A stretch of DNA of 5,268 bases from Omnitrophica bacterium RBG_13_46_9. GTDB taxonomy: Bacteria > Omnitrophota > Gorgyraeia > JABMRN01 > RBG-13-46-9. A model generated the notes under the pieces. It was not told the origin of the DNA. It saw only the letters and a program-made list of their open reading frames with translations, and searched no databases. Below, one piece after another: positions 1-3,524 of this stretch; the first letter of the stretch is position 1; the number at the start of each line of letters is the position of its first letter. The position numbers were made by a program, and so were the translations under genes. The stretch is taken from NCBI GenBank assembly GCA_001804045.1, contig MHFD01000076.1, forward strand, positions 43,321-48,588, in the 5' to 3' direction.

Positions 1-120
1 CAGTGATTATAATAGGAAAGGAAATATCTTTTAATATACACTAATAGCTAGGTCTAGATCCAGTGATTATATAGTAAAGTAAGCACCTTTTACTAGACGC
101 TAATCGCTAGACGCTAGACG
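1..120. repeat. 60-bp imperfect tandem duplication upstream of ymdB
   Basis: Positions 1-60 and 61-120 are two diverged copies of one unit. Both open with the identical 11-mer CAGTGATTATA (1-11 and 61-71). Both have a CTTTT block in the middle (28-32 and 87-91). Both then carry a CTAAT(A/C)GCTAG stretch (41-51 and 100-110) once a one-base shift is allowed. The central parts are poorly conserved, so the duplication is old or was always degenerate. It lies in the leader of ymdB and contains no open reading frame I would defend. The window begins exactly at a copy boundary, so more copies may lie upstream. Confidence 0.65.
8..13 (+). promoter_or_regulatory. Candidate -10 hexamer for the ymdB operon
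   Basis: TATAAT at 8-13 matches the sigma-70 -10 consensus exactly. Its -35 region would lie outside the window, and the resulting leader would be about 120 nt. The second repeat copy has the weaker TATAGT at 70-75, without a recognisable -35 at the right distance. The region is AT-rich, so a chance match is quite possible. Confidence 0.25.
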
Positions 121-127
121 CTAATAT
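93..127. repeat. Five-unit 7-bp tandem array (CTAGACG type)
   Basis: Units of exactly 7 bp start at 93, 100, 107, 114 and 121. Three are CTAGACG; the second is CTAATCG and the last is CTAATAT. The array ends at 127, directly against the ymdB Shine-Dalgarno at 128-132. A degenerate equivalent is visible in the first 60-bp copy (CTAATAG at 41, CTAGGT at 48, CTAGATC at 54). The region 1-138 holds five CTAG tetramers, a word that I see only a few times in the remaining 5.1 kb. Growth by strand slippage is the simplest explanation. Confidence 0.8.
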
Positions 128-132
128 AAGGA
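128..132 (+). promoter_or_regulatory. Shine-Dalgarno of ymdB
   Basis: AAGGA at 128-132 is six bases from the ATG at 139. It sits immediately after the last 7-bp repeat unit, so changes in repeat number would alter the leader but not this spacing. It supports the chosen start. Confidence 0.75.
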
Positions 133-138
133 TTAGCT

Positions 139-921
139 ATGCGATTATTATTTATCGGCGACATAGTAGGCGAACCCGGCAGGAGAGCCATTAAGGTGCT
201 CTTGCCCGACCTTGTCAGAAAAAATAACATAGACTGGATGATAGCAAATGCTGAAAACGCGGCAGGAGGCAGCGGAATCACTCCTTCAATAGCCGAAGAA
301 CTTTTTGGATATGGTTTGCATGTTCTTACAAGCGGAGACCATATCTGGAAAAGGAAAGAGGTAATAGAGATACTTGATACCGAAAGCAGGGTCTTAAGGC
401 CCCTGAACTACCCTAAAGAAACGCCCGGAAACGGCTCGACAATCATCGAATCCCCCTCAGGAGTAAAGATAGGTATTTTAAATCTCCTTGGCAGGGTTTT
501 TATGCAGCCGGTCGACTGTCCGTTCAAGACTTCCCGACAAGAGATCGACAGGATAAGAAAGATCACACCCAATATTTTTGTTGATATGCATGCAGAGGCG
601 ACAAGTGAAAAAATAGCGTTAGGCTGGTATCTGGATGGGCTCGTTACGGCTGTTGTCGGCACGCATACCCATGTTCAGACAGCCGACGAAAAGATCCTTC
701 CGGAAAATACGGCCTACATAACCGATATCGGGATGACAGGTCCCTTTGATTCGGTGATAGGCAGAAAAAAAGAACAGATTCTCACCCGATTTATCACCCA
801 GATGCCCACAAGGTTTCAGATGGCGGAGGATGACATATGGCTGAACGCCGTTTTGATAGATTTTGACGAAAAAATAGGATCGGCGAATTCTATCAGGCGG
901 ATTCAGGAAAAATGCGCGTAA
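139..921 (+). CDS. ymdB: YmdB-family metallophosphoesterase (TIGR00282 type)
   Basis: A 260-residue cytosolic dinuclear-metal phosphoesterase. The family's Bacillus subtilis member is a 2',3'-cyclic-nucleotide phosphodiesterase affecting biofilm and motility decisions; the role here is not shown. The length is typical and the start has a good Shine-Dalgarno. Visible metal and active-site elements: D8 in FIGDIVGEPGR, E39 and N40 in NAENAAGGSGIT, H68, H151 in the DMHAEATSEK motif, H176 and H178 in GTHTHVQTAD, and the family signature TDIGMTGPFDSVIG near 195-208. One oddity: residue 67, normally the metal-bridging Asn of a GNH motif, is Asp (SGDHIW). There is no signal peptide or membrane segment. 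The gene is followed after 25 bp by xseA, and its TAA stop is part of a TAAGG purine stretch that may serve as the xseA ribosome-binding site. The family call is firm, the substrate is not. Confidence 0.93.
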   Translation: MRLLFIGDIVGEPGRRAIKVLLPDLVRKNNIDWMIANAENAAGGSGITPSIAEELFGYGLHVLTSGDHIWKRKEVIEILDTESRVLRPLNYPKETPGNGSTIIESPSGVKIGILNLLGRVFMQPVDCPFKTSRQEIDRIRKITPNIFVDMHAEATSEKIALGWYLDGLVTAVVGTHTHVQTADEKILPENTAYITDIGMTGPFDSVIGRKKEQILTRFITQMPTRFQMAEDDIWLNAVLIDFDEKIGSANSIRRIQEKCA

Positions 922-946
922 GGGGAAAAGCGGTGTTAATCCGCAC
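919..946 (+). promoter_or_regulatory. Candidate hairpin-bridged ribosome-binding site of xseA
   Basis: No Shine-Dalgarno lies at normal distance from the GTG at 947. TAAGG at 919-923, overlapping the ymdB stop codon, matches the anti-Shine-Dalgarno but ends 23 nt before the GTG. Between them GCGG (930-933) can pair with CCGC (941-944) around the 7-nt loop TGTTAAT. If the hairpin forms, the effective spacing falls to about 8 nt. The stem is only four G-C pairs, so this is an inference. Reinitiation coupled to ymdB translation is an equally plausible mechanism. Confidence 0.3.
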
Positions 947-2182
947 GTGTCGAGAATGGGAAATACCCGCGAAAAATATATCTATACCGTAAACGAACTC
1001 ACCCGCAATATTCGTGTTGTCCTCGAGAATACCTTTGGAACGGTGTGGGTTGAAGGGGAGATATCCAATTTTACCAAGCATCAATCGGGTCATATGTATT
1101 TTAGCATCAGAGATAAATACAGCGTCCTTGCATGCGTTTTATTCAGGAGGGTAAATGCCGATTTGAAATTTGAGATAAAAGACGGCATGCAGGTTTTGTG
1201 TTTTGGCAAGGTCAGCGTATATGATAAAAGGGGACAATATCAGCTTTACGTCGAAAAGATCGAGCCAAAAGGCGCGGGCGCGCTTCAGGTGGCGTTTGAG
1301 CAACTGAAGGAAAAACTAAGGCAAGAAGGCCTTTTTGACGAAGGTCATAAAAAACCCGTTCCTTATCTGCCCAGGCGGGTTGGCGTAGTCACCTCACCGA
1401 CCGGAGCGGCGATAAGAGATATACTTAACGTAGCTAAAAGGAGGTTTTCCAATATAGAAATCATAGTAAACCCGGTAACAGTCCAGGGCGATACGGCGAA
1501 ACATGAGATCGCAGAAGCCATAGGTCTATTCAACAGACTTAGGAATGTCGACGTTATAATATTAAGCCGCGGCGGCGGCAGCCTGGAGGACCTGTGGCCC
1601 TTTAATGAAGAGGTAGTCGCCCGCAGTATTTATAGTTCGGAAATACCCGTTATAAGCGCTGTTGGCCACGAAGTAGATTGGACTATAAGCGATTTTGTAG
1701 CGGATTTCAGGGCACCTACCCCTTCGGCAGCGGCGGAACTTGTCATACCGAAAAAAGAGGATCTCATCGCGCTGTTGAACGGGTTTTCAGAACGCATGAA
1801 AACCGCTCTTATCTCTAAAATAGATTTTATATATGAAAAATTAAAAACTTTGGGGAATCGATACGTGTTCAGAGAACCCCTCAATATAATCACGCAATAC
1901 GAGCAGGAGATCGACAGCCTGGCCGAGGGGCTTATCTTAAAAGGCGGTTTTATAGTAAGATTTAAGAACGAATCACTCAATAAACTGGCCGGAAAACTGG
2001 AAGCGTTAAGCCCTTTGGGCATCCTAAACCGAGGTTACAGTATTACCATGAGAGAGAAAGACAATCAAATTATCAAAGACGCAAGCACGTTGAGGGAAAA
2101 AGAGCTTATGAGGACCAGGTTGGGTAAGGGCGAGTTTGTAAGCCGGGTGGAGGGTATAAGCACGGGTTGTGATTCGTTATAG
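947..2182 (+). CDS. xseA: Exodeoxyribonuclease VII large subunit
   Basis: Catalytic large subunit of ExoVII, which degrades single-stranded DNA from both ends to short oligonucleotides in complex with several XseB copies. With GTG at 947 it has 411 residues, within the family range though shorter than the 456 of E. coli. Residues about 11-105 form the OB-fold DNA-binding domain (YIYTVNELTR, VWVEGEISNF, SGHMYFSIRD). The nuclease core carries GVVTSPTGAAIRDIL (146-160), ILSRGGGSLEDLWPFN (205-220), and VGHEVDWTISDF (239-250) with VADFRAPTPSAAAE following. A helical region follows, then the C-terminal LSPLGILNRGYSI (354-366). ATG at 956 is an alternative start, and neither codon has a well-spaced Shine-Dalgarno. 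The last three codons and the TAG stop lie inside the first copy of a 21-bp intergenic repeat, so the extreme C-terminus (about STGCDSL) is probably not ancestral. xseB follows after an unusually long gap. Confidence 0.95.
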   Translation: MSRMGNTREKYIYTVNELTRNIRVVLENTFGTVWVEGEISNFTKHQSGHMYFSIRDKYSVLACVLFRRVNADLKFEIKDGMQVLCFGKVSVYDKRGQYQLYVEKIEPKGAGALQVAFEQLKEKLRQEGLFDEGHKKPVPYLPRRVGVVTSPTGAAIRDILNVAKRRFSNIEIIVNPVTVQGDTAKHEIAEAIGLFNRLRNVDVIILSRGGGSLEDLWPFNEEVVARSIYSSEIPVISAVGHEVDWTISDFVADFRAPTPSAAAELVIPKKEDLIALLNGFSERMKTALISKIDFIYEKLKTLGNRYVFREPLNIITQYEQEIDSLAEGLILKGGFIVRFKNESLNKLAGKLEALSPLGILNRGYSITMREKDNQIIKDASTLREKELMRTRLGKGEFVSRVEGISTGCDSL

Positions 2183-2266
2183 CACATTACGAAGGACGAT
2201 GGGCGACTCGATATAGAACGTTACGTAGGACGTGGGACGCGGGACGATTCGATATAGCACGTTAGG
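2171..2266. repeat. Three copies of a 21-bp unit spanning the xseA stop
   Basis: Copies lie at 2171-2191, 2205-2225 and 2246-2266. The shared core is GAYTCGWTATAG followed by MACRTTASG. By eye the pairwise identities are 17/21, 18/21 and 18/21. The spacing is 34 and 41 bp, so the units are interspersed, not contiguous. The TATAG element of copy 1 provides the TAG stop of xseA at 2180-2182, and the same TAG recurs in copies 2 and 3. TATAAGCACG at 2155-2164, inside xseA, resembles the TATAGCACG part of copy 3 with one added base and may be a decayed trace. Confidence 0.7.
2228..2248. repeat. Three-unit 7-bp array (GGACG type)
   Basis: GGACGTG, GGACGCG and GGACGAT start at 2228, 2235 and 2242. 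A fourth GGACGAT is at 2194, where it precedes a TCGATATAG as the last unit of the array does, suggesting duplication of a larger block of about 48 bp. These units interrupt the 21-bp repeat copies and share their 7-nt phase with the TAGGT array at 2263. Confidence 0.6.
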
Positions 2267-2297
2267 TTATAGGTAGTAGGTAATAGGTAGTAGGTTA
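2263..2297. repeat. Five-unit 7-bp tandem array (TAGGT type)
   Basis: Units start at 2263, 2270, 2277, 2284 and 2291, each TAGGT plus two variable bases: TA, AG, AA, AG, TA in that order. The array equals the upstream ymdB array in period and unit number but has a different sequence. No ORF or RNA structure is evident. It lies in the xseA-xseB gap, about 75 bp before the xseB start. Confidence 0.8.
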
Positions 2298-2309
2298 GCA
2301 ACGGAAGAT

Positions 2310-2325
2310 TCGTGAAATTTCACGA
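2310..2325. promoter_or_regulatory. 16-bp perfect palindrome, possible operator
   Basis: TCGTGAAATTTCACGA is fully self-complementary with no loop, centred 54 bp before the xseB ATG. Without a loop or T-run it is not a terminator. A dimeric DNA-binding protein site is the natural reading, and a mobile or dispersed palindromic repeat is the alternative. A perfect 16-bp palindrome is expected by chance about once per 65 kb of random sequence. Confidence 0.45.
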
Positions 2326-2327
2326 TG

Positions 2328-2333
2328 TATAAA
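2328..2333 (+). promoter_or_regulatory. Weak candidate -10 for xseB-ispA-dxs
   Basis: TATAAA at 2328-2333 follows the palindrome by two bases. The hexamer 17 bp upstream (2305-2310, AAGATT) is a poor -35. If real, the palindrome would fill the spacer between the two elements, a common operator position. The long gap before xseB makes an internal promoter reasonable, but the sequence alone does not establish it. Confidence 0.22.
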
Positions 2334-2362
2334 CGACCTTAAGAAACCTACTGTAAGATACC

Positions 2363-2368
2363 GGAGGA
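2363..2368 (+). promoter_or_regulatory. Strong Shine-Dalgarno of xseB
   Basis: GGAGGA at 2363-2368 lies just before the ATG at 2372 and is the strongest ribosome-binding site in the window. It fits a small subunit needed in several copies per XseA. Confidence 0.8.
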
Positions 2369-2371
2369 GAC

Positions 2372-2644
2372 ATGTCGGAGATAAAGTTTGAAGAAGCGCT
2401 GAAAAGACTGGAAGATGTGGTGGAAGGGCTTGAGAGCGGAGACCTTCCGCTGGAAGACTCTTTAGCCAAATATGAAGAAGGGGTCAGGCTGATCAGGGTC
2501 TGTCAGAAGAAGCTGGAACAGGCCAAAAAGAAGATAGAAATTCTCGTAAAGACGAAAGACGGGAAAGTCAGGTTGGAGCCTTTTGAAGAAGAGACTGCGA
2601 AGAAAAAGTCTGCGTTCCGGCAAGCCCAGAGCCGCGCCGAGTAA
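2372..2644 (+). CDS. xseB: Exodeoxyribonuclease VII small subunit
   Basis: Small helical subunit that binds the C-terminal helical region of XseA in multiple copies to form active ExoVII. The family core covers residues 6-55: FEEALKRLEDVVEGLESGDL, then a PLEDSLAKYEEGVRL stretch and CQKKLEQAKKKIEIL, two amphipathic helices with the expected SGDLPLEDSL turn. At 90 residues it is slightly longer than the usual 70-80. The extra C-terminal segment from about residue 65 is charged, low in complexity and carries no motif. The start is fixed by a strong Shine-Dalgarno. ispA begins 13 bp after its stop, implying cotranscription and probably translational coupling. It is separated from its partner xseA by a 189-bp repeat-filled gap. 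Confidence 0.93.
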   Translation: MSEIKFEEALKRLEDVVEGLESGDLPLEDSLAKYEEGVRLIRVCQKKLEQAKKKIEILVKTKDGKVRLEPFEEETAKKKSAFRQAQSRAE

Positions 2645-2648
2645 AATC

Positions 2649-2655
2649 GAGGGGG
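2649..2655 (+). promoter_or_regulatory. Shine-Dalgarno that fixes the ispA start
   Basis: GAGGGGG at 2649-2655 lies just upstream of ATG 2658. It favours this start over the in-frame TTG at 2583, which is inside xseB and would add 25 basic, non-conserved residues. GTG 2670 is a weaker downstream alternative. Confidence 0.65.
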
Positions 2656-2657
2656 CA

Positions 2658-3506
2658 ATGGGATCCCTAGTGAGGGGTAAGGAAAAAAATACGAGAGACA
2701 AAACTTTAATAAAACGCGACAAAGAGCTGATAGACAGTGCCCTGCGAGAATATTTAAGCAAGCTTAAAGGGCCAAGCAGTCTTCTCGAGGCAATGAGGTA
2801 CACTCTATTTAGCGGAGGAAAGAGACTAAGGCCCATACTGACAGTAGAGAGCTGCAGGGCGTTAAGAGGAGATATAGAGAAGGCTTTGCCTTTTGCGTGC
2901 GCTATCGAACTCATCCACAATTTTTCTTTAATACACGACGATCTGCCGTCCATGGATAACGATGATTTCAGAAGGGGTAGGCCCACCTGCCATAAGAGAT
3001 TTGGCGAAGGTCTAGCGATACTTGCTGGCGACGGACTGCTCAATTTAGCCTTCAGTATAATCTCAAAGACAAAAAATAAAAGAAGCCTGGAGATTATCTC
3101 GCTATTGTCAGACGCTGTCGGCGTTGAAAACCTGATAGGAGGGCAGGTCCTGGACCTTAAATACAAAGACCGCCTTAACGAGGGTTCAAAAACGAGGGCC
3201 AGGATCAATTACATGAAAACAGCTTCCCTTATGGCCGTTTCTTGTAAAATCGGTTCGCTAATGGCCGAGTCCGGCGGGCAGCATGTAAAGAGGATGTATG
3301 AATTCGGAAAGAATCTGGGGTGCGCCTTTCAGATTGCTGACGATATCGCGGACATCGCATGCGATAGACCTTCTCTCGGCGAAATGCGAGAAAAAGCGAG
3401 ATTTTCTATTTCGAAAGGGAAAAGATACCTCGATCCTTTAAAGAAGAAAGCGGATACTTTAAGATATATAGCGGATAGCATTGAGGCAAAAATAGAGACC
3501 GGATGA
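2658..3506 (+). CDS. ispA: Short-chain polyprenyl diphosphate synthase (FPP synthase type), shortened C-terminus
   Basis: A cytosolic trans-prenyltransferase that condenses IPP with allylic diphosphates, predicted product FPP. From ATG 2658 it has 282 residues. Visible elements: GGKRLRP (53-59), first aspartate-rich motif with D94, D95, D100 and the two-residue insertion typical of bacterial FPP synthases, then R105-R106; GGQVLDL (161-167); K187-T188; F224-Q225 and the second aspartate-rich motif D228-D229-I-A-D232. F89, five residues before the first motif, is aromatic, as in FPP-type enzymes, and argues against much longer products. After D232 the protein appears to lack about 22 residues relative to E. 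coli IspA: the GK..GAD...GKSTYPALLG segment whose lysines contact the diphosphate is missing, and LGEMREKA joins straight to the last helices. The frame is intact, so this is a deletion and not a frameshift. It may be a lineage variant or lower activity. dxs follows after 18 bp. Confidence 0.9.
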   Translation: MGSLVRGKEKNTRDKTLIKRDKELIDSALREYLSKLKGPSSLLEAMRYTLFSGGKRLRPILTVESCRALRGDIEKALPFACAIELIHNFSLIHDDLPSMDNDDFRRGRPTCHKRFGEGLAILAGDGLLNLAFSIISKTKNKRSLEIISLLSDAVGVENLIGGQVLDLKYKDRLNEGSKTRARINYMKTASLMAVSCKIGSLMAESGGQHVKRMYEFGKNLGCAFQIADDIADIACDRPSLGEMREKARFSISKGKRYLDPLKKKADTLRYIADSIEAKIETG

Positions 3507-3514
3507 CAAGCCAC

Positions 3515-3518
3515 AGGT
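3515..3518 (+). promoter_or_regulatory. Modest Shine-Dalgarno of dxs
   Basis: AGGT at 3515-3518 is six bases before ATG 3525, inside the 18-bp ispA-dxs gap. It is weak, so coupling to ispA translation probably contributes. Confidence 0.5.
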
Positions 3519-3524
3519 AAAAGC

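Noticed and set aside
2183..2371. CRISPR array or rho-independent terminator in the xseA-xseB gap
   Set aside because: The repeat units are short, degenerate and unevenly spaced without unique spacers, and there is no stable hairpin followed by a T-run.
2583..2657. In-frame TTG extension adding 25 residues to IspA
   Set aside because: It lies inside xseB, is very basic and non-conserved, and has no ribosome-binding site of its own; ATG 2658 has GAGGGGG in front and gives a normal N-terminus.
2462..3208. 248-residue minus-strand open frame across xseB and ispA
   Set aside because: It is antisense to two clearly recognisable genes, shows no family motif, and its serine/leucine/arginine-rich composition is what the reverse complement of these codons gives.
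3371..3401. Frameshift or sequencing error as the cause of the short IspA C-terminus
   Set aside because: Reading frame and family-like helices continue after the junction to a normal-looking end, with the expected IADSI helix retained, so an in-frame deletion fits better.
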